Shown here piece after piece: positions 43,571 to 55,640 of a stretch of DNA of 64,000 nt. The stretch covers positions 93,754,319 to 93,818,318 of the forward strand of contig OX235264.1 of the NCBI GenBank assembly GCA_944472135.2, written 5' to 3'. The notes under the pieces were generated by a model that saw nothing but the letters and a program-made list of their open reading frames with translations, had not been told where the DNA came from and did not search any database. The position numbers were made by a program, and so were the translations under genes. Position 1 is the first letter of the stretch. Each line of letters opens with the position of its first letter. Source of the stretch: Trichobilharzia regenti. Its lineage: Eukaryota > Platyhelminthes > Trematoda > Strigeidida > Schistosomatidae.

Positions 43571-46500
43571 TGACCGAAAGCTGCTACCTTGACGTGGTGG
43601 TCGGGCTTGAACACCGCAATGACCTAATCAAGCTATACTGGCTGAGACTTATGTCTCTTGAGGTTCTACCATGCCAGGCAGGTTGTTTGGATAGCGGTTA
43701 AACAAAAAGCAGCTACCTCATCCAATACCATGACCAACACAAAATTTCATGCCGGATTGGCCGTGGCCCGGATTAACAACGACCGCGCTTCCTGCTGCCG
43801 TGTCACAGGGCGTGAGTGATAAGTATGCTACTGAGGCACACCAAACAAAACAGAACAAACAAAAACAGGCCGCGTGTGACCGGCCTCAAGCAGTTGTCCC
43901 CTGGGCTCTGCAGTCACGCAACCAACTTCCACGGTGTGGGCAGCCGGGAAGTAACAAACGCCCTCACAATCCGAAATGCACACAAAACCTCTCTAATCCT
44001 CACTTATCTTTGTCTTCATCTCCATTGCCTTGTCTTCCTCCCACTGATACAACTCCTCTACTTGATGGCTCCACAAACACGCATACAAGACCCAAGTGCG
44101 GTTATTCACCTAACCCCACCTGGCCAACAAGATGAATCTTCAAAATTCACCTTGAGGGTGTCAGGAGATGCCACAGCTAGTTCACGAGGATTAGCTGGCG
44201 TAGGGATAGCTCTGAGTACTAGGGCAGAAAAGACATTACTTGACTGGATCCCGGTAGATAGCCGAATGTGTGCTGTCCGTCTGAACGGATCAGTAAGAAG
44301 GAGAAAGGACTGCACTACTCGCCGATGCCTTTTCGTAATCTCCGCCTACGCCCCCACTGACTGCAGTTCGGATGAAACGAAGGATGAGTTCTACCAAAAG
44401 CTGTCTAGTTTGGTGCGAAAGGCTAAACGCTCAGATATAGTCGTTCTAGCTGGTGACTTTAATGCTCAAGTAGGGAAATTGTGTCAATCTGAGAAGGATG
44501 TCGGTGGCACCTATGGAGTTCCGTGCCAGCGAACCGACAACGGTGACCGTCTCCTACAGTTCTGTTCAGATAATCATTTGTTTCTTGTAAGCACTAACTT
44601 TAAACACAAGGAGAGACACTGTTTAACCTGGCGACCCCCATCATCAAACCAACGCTGGACACAAATAGACCACATAGCAATAAGCTATCGTTGGCGTGGG
44701 TCGGTAGGAGATTGTCGCTCCTTCTGGAACACGTGTGTAGATACCGATCATGCACTGGTCCGCGCTCGTGTGTGCTTACGACTGAACGGACGTAGGAAAC
44801 AGCTGGCGGTAAAACCATCACGTCCCCAGCTCGATCAGGAAACTAAATCCCTATTTGAGGAAGAACTAGCTAAACACATATCTGTGTTCGACAGCTGTGC
44901 TCACCCTGGAGAAGCCTGGAAGAATATTCAGTCAGCTATAGATACAGCTGTAAAAGCTGTGAATAAGAAATCCAAAGGTGAGTAAAAACCACTGGATTTC
45001 GACTGCCTCATCCGAACTGATAGATGCTAGAAGACTTATTCCGGCGAGCTCCGAATTCAATGAGGAGCGAAAGCTGCACAAAAGGAAACTTACTAAAAGT
45101 CTCCGCAAGGACCGTGAACAGTGGTGGGTGACAAAGGCAAAAGAGATGGAAAAAGCATCGGCGATAGGCAACACTAGGCAACTCTTTAGACTCATCAGGA
45201 AACGGGTGGGAGAAGGCAATTCATAAGTGAGACTATTTCTGAGAAAAATGGCTCCTTAATTAGCTCTCAGGATAGACGCCTTGAACGCTGGAAAGAACAC
45301 TTTGAGGAACAATTTAACTTGCCTACAGCCACACTGAACCTCCCCGCCATCCACCACGTACCCGAATGGGATATAGACACTGGTCCGCCGTCTGTAGGTG
45401 AGGTTACAAAAGCTATCAGTAATTTGAAACGAGGCAAGGCGGCAGGGGGGTGACATACTAGTTTGTAGATTAACTGAGGTACTAGGCAAAGTCTGGGAAT
45501 CAGAGACAGTACCATCAGACTGGGGTAAGTCACTTATTATACCGATATTCAAGAAGGGAAACAAGTCCTCGTGTGATAATCATAGGGGGATCAGCCTAAC
45601 GAACATAGTCTCTAAAATCCTAGGCTCAGTAATCATGCATAGACTAAGCAGAACTCGGGAGGAACAGACAAGGGAAAATCAAGCAGGCTTTAGACCAGGT
45701 AGAGGGTGCATAGATCATATCTTCACTCTTCGACAGATTCTAGAACATAGACACACTTTTCGGCGTCCAACAATTGTCATATTTCTTGACTTGAAGGCGG
45801 CCTTCGACTCCGTGGATCGAAAGGTACTATGGCAATGTCTGACTGTGAAGGGAGTGCCAAGAAAGTACATTGCACTAATCAAGGCACTCTATTCAAACTC
45901 ACGTAGTCGTGTAAGGGCTTATGGGGAATTGTCATCTGAATTGGTAACAACCAGTGGTGTCCGACAGGGATGTCCACTTTCCCCATTTCTGTTTAACTTC
46001 ATCATAGATATGCTAATGGAAGTATCCTTAACTGAACGTAATGACTTAGGAATCGACTTGTTACCAGGGAATAATCTTATGGACTTAGAATATGCAGATG
46101 ACATAGTCCTGTTAGGGGAGGATGCTGACAAAATGCAGAGTCTTCTGAACACCTTGAGCAGCAATCTTCGTATGTTTGGCATGCGATTCGCCCCTGCAAA
46201 ATGTAAGATGCTGCTACAGGACTGGACCACGTCAACCCTAACTTAGTGATAGGGAGTGAAGTGATAGAACATGTTGACCACTTCACCTATTTGGGAAGTT
46301 GTATTAGCACCAACGGACTGATTGGCGATGAAATCTCAGCACGGATCCGAAAAGCTCGAGCTGCTTTCGCTGACTTACACCATCTCTGGCGTAGGCGTGA
46401 CATCCGGTTATCAACCAAGGGACGTGTGTACTGCTCATCAGTTCGCTCCGTCCTTCTCTATGGCTCTGAAACATGGCCAATACGCGTTGAAGACATGAAA

Positions 46501-47100
46501 AGGTTGACTGCTTTCGATCATAGATGTCTGCGATCTCTGTCTCACGTTAGGTGGTTTAATAAGGTAAGTAATGTTGACGTTAGGCGTAGAGTGTTGGGCA
46601 AAGAGGGAAAATCAATCGACGAGGTTATAAAGTTACATAGACTAAGATGGCTAGGTCACGTGCTGCGCATGCCTAACCACCGCCTCCCCCGACGGGCATT
46701 ACTAGCTGATATAGGTTCAGGTTGGAAAAGAGCCAGTGGTGGCCAAACAAAAACATGGCTCATCAATCCATGAAATCCTTGACAGTTAAACTGAGTCAGT
46801 AGGTAGGGAGATGCAGACTCCCGGGTTGGGGCCCTCGGGACTCTAGGAATCAATGGCTGGAGACAATAGGTGACATGGCTCAAAATCGTTGTCAATGGCC
46901 AGCGCAGATGTATTCAGTCTCTGTAATCTTTCATATTCCTTTCTACCATTACCCATTCTGTTTCACTCACATACTAGTCAAACTCTATTGATTCTCTCCA
47001 CTCATCTTCTTGTCTACCTCTGTGTGCTATTTGGAACGTGGCAACCCGAACTGCTGCACTTCGGTGCGAAGTTCTATGTTGAATCCAGACAGAGAGACCT
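43571..47100 (+). mobile_element. RTE-D: long RTE-type element, broken
   Basis: A 5' UTR (GTGGTGGTCGGGCTTGAAC) and upstream GC-rich region precede the endonuclease frame 43816-44985: VISAYAPTDCSSDETKDEF, VVLAGDFNAQVGKLCQSEK, RWTQIDHIAISYRWRG, VDTDHALVRARVCLRL. About 160 bp holding the first Asn and Glu motifs (see 61652-61825) are deleted. Frameshifts follow near 44985, 45210 and 45440. The RT is well kept at 45635-46246 (FLDLKAAFDSVDRK, SGVRQGCPLSPFLFNF, LEYADDIVLLGEDADKMQ), a stop follows, then 46246-46773 ([37 protein letters not shown]). The 3' UTR ends in CCAGACAGAGAGAC. Not autonomous. Confidence 0.85.
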
Positions 47101-47102
47101 GG

Positions 47103-47420
47103 GTTCTAGTGGGAAGCGGTGACCAGTAGGGTACAAAAGGTCGAAGGTGAGGAAGGTTACTCATCGAAGAAGACATTCCATATTGGCCACACAGATGTAA
47201 GAATTCATGGAGTGGCCATTGGACCGGGTGCCATTGGCTTAATGGTCTAGGAGGTAGCTCGCCTTGTAACCAGAACGTTCTGAGTTCGCATCCTGCTGGT
47301 GAGTGCGTACTGGTGGGGAGTCCCAAGCATTAGGCTGACAAAACAACTGTCTGGTAGTATATTCTGTTGGTTTTTCAATGGTTCTCTATGTGATGTCAGC
47401 TCATGATGAAGTTCTCCAAA
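47103..47420 (+). mobile_element. SINE1 with extended 5' region
   Basis: Starts GTTCTAGTGGGAAGCGGTGA, as at 37928, then CCATTGGCTTAATGGTCTAG, CTTGTAACCAGAACG, a B-box-like GAGTTCGCATCC, a decayed hammerhead and the family tail. It lies directly after the RTE-D tail. Confidence 0.6.
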
Positions 47421-48404
47421 ATGTCTATATGAAATATGTAATAGGTTTTGCAAGAGAGAGGAAATGATTTTCAAGTTTTTAGAATCAAGTACCGACAGCA
47501 GTTGTAAATAAATTGCGAGACAACAGAAATGAACTCATATTCTTGTGTTTCATTTGTCACCTATGAGTTGTTATTAAATTATAAATTAATAAGTGAATAT
47601 CCTTATTCTGAAGAAAGTGTTTACACAGTGTACAAAATTCTTAGAGTATTCCTTTTGCATAATATTATCTCCTCATCAAGGATCTTCAATTGAAGTAGCA
47701 GTGGGTAGTAAACCATGTGACGCAATCGGTAATCTGAACGCCTATTGAAAATGTGCGTGTGTTAAGTACATCTTACGACTCAAAGAAATACCTCAATGGT
47801 TGTGACAATAGGAATCAAAGAAAATATGATGATGCGTTGCGTTCGTTGTAAATTCAAGTAGCTCAGTGATTCAAGCAGGCCGCCAAGATCATTAATGGAG
47901 AGAATGTACAACGGAAAGACTGTTTGGAAAATCCCTCCTCAACGATTGAATCCTAGTGCTTATACTCATCCGGGTATTTTAAATTAATTCGCAATTGTTA
48001 TCCGTTCGCCTCCTAGGCTGCATACCGCTATTCTGACATTAACGTGTCACATATTGATTTGATCCTTATTGCTTGTCTTTGCTTCTGTTCAGTCTCTAAT
48101 TTTAATGCTTCTCTTTCTGGTTGTGTGACGATAGTGATGGTGTGTTATTTGACAGATGCGATTTTGTTTGAGTAGATTCAAGGTTACTATGAACTTGGGT
48201 TGTCTTTGAGAAGTGTTTAGTGGGTCATTACTGCCGACAGAGTTTTGATCCCACCTTTTCCTGATTCCCAGTTTTTTCTTACTGTGTTATTTCTGGTTAA
48301 GTAATTTTTTTGCACAGTACTTGTGAGTATGAATCAGTTTTTCTTTATCTTTATACGTTTCCAACGGACCATATGGCTTCAAGCTTCTTGAGCTTTGAGA
48401 TTTG
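47421..48404. other. Intergenic, nothing recognised
   Basis: No coding, RNA or repeat signal that I can support. Confidence 0.3.
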
Positions 48405-48590
48405 GGTAGCACTGGTGTTTATTTTTACGGGGTAGGATTGCTAGCCTCATGCCCAACCTTCCCTGTTTACCAGTCTTAATACCGGCTTAGCGAGTTAAAG
48501 CAGTGAGTTGGCAGGCGGTCGAACCCCAAAACACCTACGTGGTTTGCGTACATCTTACCCCTGTGCCACCAACGCACATAAGCACTGGTA
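48405..48590 (-). mobile_element. SINE2 copy
   Basis: The minus strand carries the head GTTGGTGGCACAGGGGTAAG and GGGGTTCGACCGCC, then TTAACTCGCTAAGCCGG and GGGAAGGTTGGGCATGAGG, as in the copy at 12925. Confidence 0.6.
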
Positions 48591-49149
48591 AGGCTGCCTT
48601 ATGGTATTTCTGAAGCAGTTTTGGCCATTTAGTATGTTATTATTGTAAAATAGTAGCATAAACTTTATTGCATATAACTGTCGTTTGGGCACTTTGGGAC
48701 TGCGAGTAAATCAAGGTAGTTTCGGTTAGCTCTACAGTAGGACACTGAGATTGGTTTCCAGCACTCACACCACAACATGTCGGTTTTGGTCCCTAGAACT
48801 GGTAGAAAAGTTACCATAATTTTTTGACAATTTCTAAACATTTTGGGCGATCCATCAAAAGACATAGTATGAGGAGGATGTGACTGAAGACGTCAGCTAT
48901 TTTTATTGTTTCCATTATAACAAAATAAAATAGCAATTCAAACAGATTAAATGCCAGAAATAATTTGAAGGCATAAGAATCACAGGCATTTGATAAATCG
49001 ATAAGATCTTAAATCTCTAACGATTACAGATTTATTGATTCAAAATGGATGGTTTGAAGCCTATGTTAATCCTTCGCTAGTGAATTCTTGTTTTTGTACA
49101 AATCCTTCTTGAATGAATCAACTGGGGATTGATGGGGTGCAACGCCACC
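48591..49149. other. Intergenic, nothing recognised
   Basis: No supported feature. Confidence 0.3.
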
Positions 49150-49460
49150 TCTGAGAAGTGGTCCCATAAATTGATGACTCGATGTGAGAATCAATGCTCC
49201 ACAGCGATATAGTTCTTCGTTGTCTTTTGAACGCCAGTGCTGTTTCCTTCGAAGTGTTGCGATCTAGTGGGAAGGAGGATAGAGAACAGATCAAGTCCGT
49301 GGTTATTAGTTAAAACTCTCAACATTATAATGAAGTCTTTTGTTCGCCTTCTGCACGATAGGGAGAAGAGATTTAAACTGTTTAATCTTTCCTCGTATAA
49401 TAAATTGGTCATGCCGATAATCACACGTGTTGCCTTCTTTTGAGCCTTTTCCAAAATATT
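49150..49460 (-). pseudogene. CR1-type RT C-terminal fragment
   Basis: The minus-strand frame 49191-49454 reads MEKAQKKATRVIIGMTNLLY, EERLNSLNLFSLSCRRRTKD and FIIMLRVLTN, the conserved end of CR1/jockey-type RT ORFs (Q-x-x-A-T, YEERL, L-x-LF-L-x-x-RR). Only this piece remains. Confidence 0.7.
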
Positions 49461-51296
49461 TTCTAAATTTGTTTGACCTTAAGGATGAATTAAATTGACA
49501 TTCGAGGTTAAACAGACGTATACGAAAAGTATATGAAGGGAAGGTATGAAGCGATGAGTTGGTTTATCAAATCTGGCTTGGTCAATGGAAAGTTGTAGGC
49601 CGAAATTTGCTTCCGAAAATAAGAATTAGAGTCACAAGCCTAGAATTCCAGCAAGTTGTCGGCACTGTCCTGACAGTTTTTTATTCTGATGAATCAGTCA
49701 TCAAATATTGGACGGTGATGTTGTCTCGCCTCGTGCACTATTTATAGTGTTCATTGGTCTCAAGAAATCGCTATATCATCGAATGTTATTGACGAAAATT
49801 TAGTATTTCGACTGACAATGTATCGTTATTAGCCGTGAAGTGTTGATTCATGTGTACACCAACATGACAACCTGACTGGACTGTTTTTAACTGTTTTGTT
49901 TTTGTCTTCAGTTTCTGAGGTTTCGCGAACACTTCGTATAATGTGTTTTGAATAATAAAAGGTTGTCACTGTTAAATCTTACTTTTGTATCATTTTCAGT
50001 GTGATGAATATTTTTAAGTGATCAATTGATCATGGTGTAGTGTCCGGATGCACATTCTGGTCAAACTAGACGACAGCTAGAAATCAGAAACACTCCGTTA
50101 TAACGACCGATTATAATAATATACATATTTCATATAAACATAAATTTACATGAAAATGCATGCCATTTTTACAGGCACGACCAAGTATGATATAATATCA
50201 AATCGTAGATTGTCTACAAGTTAATAATGTTTCAACAGTTAAATATTTGATACATATATATAAATACACTCATTGTCTGAACTAGGCTGTATAGTTATTG
50301 AATTGTACAACTGTCCTCCAGGTTGAGCGGGAAAATCGACTTCGTTTCGTTTTCATCCCGTGGTTGTCGGCATACGATAACCAACCAATATTGAAGTAAG
50401 TACAGTGTTTACAAGGGATTGAAAGCTGCTTTAGAAAAGTAAAACTGCTAAGGTGAATCATTAAAGTGTAATGGAATAAGTAAGTGCAAGATATCAATAA
50501 TAAATGCATTTATTGAGGAGATACTACGAGAAGTAATTAATCCGTAGGCTGACAACGTTCATTTGCAATGTATAATGCTACCCATATAGGTCTTACTATC
50601 ATGATGTCCACTTTTGACTTTAATAAAATTATTCTCAAGCCAGTTGTTTTTATTTTATACCTTCTTGTCTATTTGGTGCACAACCATACCCTACAGAGAA
50701 TAGGAATAGAATAAAGCCTTTTTGAAGCAGGGCCACATGCCTTATCCAGTGGGTATTAGGGTGTTTCAGTAGATAAGTCAGAGTTTACCAACATAATCTC
50801 ACGAAAATTTAACAATATAAGTCAAGTTTTTAAAATTACGACCTCATTCAAACCACTACATTGCACAAATATCAGTGTCAAGTGGCATTTTCTAACAAAG
50901 GTGCAGCAAATTTAACGCAGTTAACGCATGCCAGGAAATGTTTTTAGTGTAAAGTTTAGCCTAAGAAGCATGTAAAAAGTATTATTATTCCCTTGGGTCC
51001 CAAGTGGAACATAGGACTTCAAAAAGACATCCCCCACTTTGTCCTATTTTCTGCTCTCCTCTTCAGCCTACCCCGCGGTCGTCCATAGTCTCTCATCTCC
51101 TCCTTCCTACACGATTTCATCCATTTCATCCTCGCTCGCACTAACCACCCACTCGACGATTCTCATTGGCATTCCACCATAATGACGGCCTACATTGTGC
51201 GCGATGTCATTCGATGGCTTCCTTAACACATATACGATCCATCTATATTTTCCCATGCATATGCGTTAAGCAATCAGCTCTCGCCTGCTGATTTGT
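49461..51296. other. Intergenic; one AT-rich repeat noted
   Basis: No gene recognised. Positions 50112-50178 share CATGAAAATGCATGCCATTT and flanks with 53286-53346, so a dispersed AT-rich repeat is present. Confidence 0.35.
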
Positions 51297-52180
51297 TTAT
51301 CTGCAGGGTTTCTTGTCGCAAATTCCTTCTATCCAGCTCGTCATCTGACATTCAGTATGCAGCCTGCGAAGGGAACAGCTGTCGATAAAAGTCTGCCAGG
51401 GCCTGTTGGAGATGCTTTTCGTGACACGCTGGCCAAGTTTCTGACCCATATAGAATAAGTGACTGACTTTGCATGTGTTGAAAATTCGAATCGTCTTGTT
51501 TATGCTGAGGAGAAGTGCAGAGAAGATTTCCACACTGGTTTCAGATTGACACTTGTGTTGAAAATCAGAATCTTGTTCCTTTTGCTGAGTGTAGAAGACT
51601 ACTTCCCAACTGGTTTCAGGTTGATGAAGGCGCGTCACGCCTATCCGATTCTGACTGGTTTTCACATCTTCATCCGTTGCACCTCCGGTTGAAACGAAGT
51701 TTCCTATATAAGTGAAGGAGGTAATCTCTGTCAAATCTCTCCCACGGATAGTTATTGGTGCTGGTTGTTGTTGTTGTTGCGGTCCGTTGGTTATCTTCAT
51801 CACCTCTATTCGTCTTCCCTATGCTCACCTGGAGTTCTGTGTTCAGTCAGTTTGTTGGTTTCCGCCTGTGAGTCTTCGACTTTGTGTGACATTAAACATA
51901 AGTCATCCGCATATGAAGTCCAGATCTTCTTATCGGTGGTCCAACGTATTCCTGTCTTCTGATTCGCCACACACATTCTGAAGCACAATCCAGTTCACCA
52001 CAATTAAGAATGCCATCAGTAATAATAGGCGGGCAGCCTTGTCTCGCACCTGTAGTCTCTTCGAACGCCTCTCTCAGTTTTCTGTTGTAGATCAGCCGAT
52101 ACGTTTGACACATGCCGCCAGTTGTTGAATGGAGTTGATAAAGACTTGTGAAGTGTCCGCCGTAGTGTTGAAGCAATTTC
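51297..52180 (-). pseudogene. LINE2 RT fragment
   Basis: The minus strand, in shifting frames, encodes TTGARQGCPPIITDGILNCG (RQGC box, near 52060), KTGIRWTTDKKIWTSYADDL with the catalytic pair near 51905, MMKITNGPQQQQQPAPITIR, LTEITSFTYIGNFVSTGGAT and a GSETW-like remnant near 51440. The order RQGC, ADD, FTYIG is that of LINE RTs; frameshifts break it. Confidence 0.7.
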
Positions 52181-53356
52181 TATTATGGCTTGTCATTGAG
52201 CCACCACAGCTACGGACCATGATATTACAATTGGGAGGGATATATGATAAAGACATTCCGTTTCAACACTTAGTTTTCTTGAGAGTATCCTGATATTTAT
52301 GCATTAAGCAGAATCACCATCACTGAGTTCTGCATTTAAAAGAATCCCGAAATCAGTTGCATACACCAGGTGATTTTTTCTAGAAGTTTAACTACAAAAC
52401 TCAGTAACTGCCTGGTAACGGGAATGCATATTCGGCTGTTGAAATACAGGGACAGTAAAATGTGGATAACCGCATGTCGAAGTTCTTATTTGAAAGCGTT
52501 ATTCATTCGCAGCCTGTTTTTTCATCCCCGTGTGTACCCTATAGCGCGGCACAAAAGAATCACTTATTCCTAATCTTCTCAACATAATCCACCGCTCATC
52601 TTTCCAATGTTCATGTATTAAACCTTGCACACAATATACCACTTCCAAATTTTTGTCAAAGGTTCACACCACGAAAGTACGTCAACCAAAAGTAGTGTTT
52701 ACTTTTCTAACGAATACGTTTCACAGTTATAAAAGCTTAAGCTCAGAAGTTGGCTTTGTTTAGAAAAATTTCACAAATGGTGGCGAGTTTCAACTGTCAA
52801 GTCTTATTCTCTCTCCTTCAACTCTTTTTTTGTAAGCTGTGGGTTCATTTGACAGAAAAGGTTAGTTTCAAGATTCAGTAAAGTAAACATTCAACTAAAT
52901 TTAAGTCCATAATGCTAATCAAGATTATTCAAAAAAATTATTACATCTCATTTTTTCTGTTTCACCAGTTGTTTCATTTTGCGAGTTAGGGATGTATTGA
53001 GGTTGGCAGTGTCATTACCTAACAACACTTATAATAATAATAATAATAGTATATTCTCATTTTGTACATGAGAGACGCCAGTTTACAGGCATCATCAATA
53101 TGATAAATTACATATACGATTAGCAATCATAATTAATAATAATGTTTTAATAAAGTACACATTTTTTCCTACTTGTGTAGGACACACCAAATATACAGGC
53201 ATGGATAAGCATAAATTAAATTTCATAAATTCGGTTTATGGTTAAGTTACATGGTTGCTGGCGTTTTTGTTTTAATAATAATTATAATAATGTATATTCT
53301 CATATAAACATATAAATTTACATGAAAATGCATGCCATTTTTTTAGGTCTGTGGGA
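52181..53356. other. Intergenic, nothing recognised
   Basis: AT-rich with ATA/TAA runs near 53030 and the AT-rich repeat copy at 53286-53346. No gene supported. Confidence 0.3.
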
Positions 53357-53631
53357 ACAATATGATAACCAGTCATTCAATGGAGCACATCATGAAATAT
53401 AGGAATATTGACTTCGCATTAACAAAAAAACCCAAGTAAGTTTCGGATGGATTAAAAATACTTGGGAAAAAAAAAGCTTGAAGTTATTCCACAATATAAC
53501 AAGTCATTCAATGGAGCACATCATGAAATATAGGAATGTTGTCTTCGCATTAACAAAAAAACCCAAGTAAGTTTTGGATGGATAAAAAATACTTGGGAAA
53601 AAATAAAGCTTGAAGTAATTCCTCAATATAA
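53357..53631 (+). repeat. Tandem duplication, two 131-bp units
   Basis: AGTCATTCAATGGAGCACAT occurs at 53371 and 53502 and the units stay aligned through ACCCAAGTAAGTTT, a poly-A-like run and AAGCTTGAAGT. They differ at a few positions. The unit encodes nothing I can identify. Confidence 0.85.
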
Positions 53632-54307
53632 CCTGGGTGTGTACAAATCCGAATCTCATTTTTGATTTATATCCAAATTGCGTAATAAGGAAGCTATTTT
53701 TACAGATACGATCAGTTATGTTATAAGCTACAATCGTGACGTTGTATTACAAATTGATACTTTTCCATTGGTATAAGAGTATATTCCACAAGTGTAATCC
53801 AGGTTGCGTCGTGGAGAAAGTTAATTCGTTATTAACTAGGCAACTGAAAGATATGGGACCAATAATGTTTGCAGATCATTTGTCATTGTAAATGGTCAAA
53901 TATCCACATTATTCATTCTCATTCAAAAAGTCAAATGGAAGCTGAAATGGTGAGAGAAAAAAAGAAGACAAACAACAGCAACGCAAAAGAAAGCAACGGG
54001 AGTCCTTAAGGAGTGATTAATAAATATATACATATATATTCTGTTTAGTAACTGTGGTTATTTTGGTACACAAACTAACTAGTCCCGTTATGCTAACTTT
54101 TATATTATGTGTAAACTAATATTATTACTGTCCTGTGTAGAAATGTTAATCATCTAGTTCCAATAATATTAAAATTTATAATTGTAGTTTGTTGTAACTA
54201 CACGTTTAAAGAACTTAAAATATCTATGCAGGGTGAAAAAGAAGGTGGTTGGTCTTGTGTGCTAAGTTTGGACATCTGCATTCCACTGCATTCTTGACCA
54301 AACACCC
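53632..54307. other. Intergenic, nothing recognised
   Basis: AT-rich, no supported feature. Confidence 0.3.
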
Positions 54308-54616
54308 TTGAGACAGGCACACTCACGAAACGCCTCGAAGAAAGACGAAAGACGATTACCTGCTGCTAAAATCTGTGGTTCTGTTAAACAACAATATCAT
54401 CAAAAGCTCAAAATTGCCTCACCAGTGCCCTTAGGCGGCTGTACAATTCTAGCACGCAGAATCAACAGGGATGTTCTAAATAGGGCGGAATTATTAGCTC
54501 TGTCCATGAGGGTGACACAACAATACTTTCCACAGACAGCCCAAGGTCACGATTATCTCCATTCGCCCAAACAAAATCGTATCTTAAAACTGCACACTAT
54601 CAATACTATCCCATAA
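54308..54616 (+). other. Unrecognised 102-codon open frame
   Basis: The predicted peptide has SVKQQYHQKLKIASPVPLGG and ILARRINRDVLNRAELLALS. I do not recognise a family. It may be an old element remnant or chance; no splice or start context supports it. Confidence 0.2.
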
Positions 54617-55444
54617 TCACAAAGACTAGAGTCAGGATTCGAGACTACACAGAGGCAAAGAAAAACAATTGGGATGAAGTCAATATATGATATGCAGATG
54701 TCAAAATAATGATGTGCAGAGTAGGCGGCTAACAAGTTGATGGTGTTGACGTTCACGGATAGTGTGATGTGCAGAGACTCAAGATCGTTTACCCACGACT
54801 TCTATAGTATTCGTTCCGTGTAGACCAGAGACAAAGCGAAACACTGAATCGGTCGTTCAAAATACTTAGTATATTTTCGGACCGGTGCAAGGATGATTGC
54901 TTAGGTGGTTAGGGACGGTTCACAGACAACTGAATGTTACACAGCAGACTGTCGAATGGCATGAATCATTGACCGTAAGCTTCCGGATAAACAAGTCGGC
55001 CTGAACACCGAGGGTGTTGAGTGATGTTGAGTGATGAATGCTGTGACCAATAATTTTGGTTATCTGCTGCTACAGTGGGGAACAAATAATAGCCACGACG
55101 TCATTTGAAACACACAAAGAAGCATAAACGTTTTGATTAGATTTTTTGTGCGGGATTTCTCAGAAAATTATTTAGCTACAGTGTTAATCAGATTTATGTG
55201 AAATAATAATTATATTTTCATTTGTCCATTTCATTAATTGCTTGATTTCGAGAATTGGAGGTGTGTTGAGGTTGGGTAGGTTATAAATCAACAACACTTG
55301 ACCGGTCTTATGGTCTTAGTCTGAATAGCATATCACTATCACTCATAAATCACGTCTAAATCCAATAGAAAATTTTTCAGTGGCTAATCGCTCATGACAC
55401 AGTATATGATTGGCGAGTGCTAATTCGGATAGAATCTCTATCAT
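54617..55444. other. Intergenic, nothing recognised
   Basis: No supported feature. Confidence 0.3.
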
Positions 55445-55640
55445 TAGTTATATTTCAAGTGAAAAATAGGGCTTCAAGTTTTTGGTAGCAATGGCTTTGT
55501 TTTTAAGGGATTGGATTGGTCACCTTAAACATGCCCCGCCCTCCTTTCCAGGCTTACCACCGGCTAGGCGAATGAAAACTTCAATGGGGTTGGAGACTAT
55601 TCTACCATTGATCTGTGGCCGGTGCTGCTGATAATATTTA
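55445..55640 (-). mobile_element. SINE2 copy, diverged
   Basis: Minus-strand order as in the copy at 48405: a weak head near 55610, TAGCCGGTGGTAAGCCTGG and GGGCGGGGCATGTTTAAGG, ending in an AACTTGAAGCCC-like tail. Confidence 0.5.

Noticed and set aside
43749..44135. Proline-rich 128-codon frame as a gene
   Set aside because: It overlaps the RTE-D endonuclease in another frame and covers its low-complexity leader.
53030..53060. Possible CRISPR or satellite array in AT-rich runs
   Set aside because: Only a short AAT microsatellite with no spacer structure, in a eukaryotic setting.
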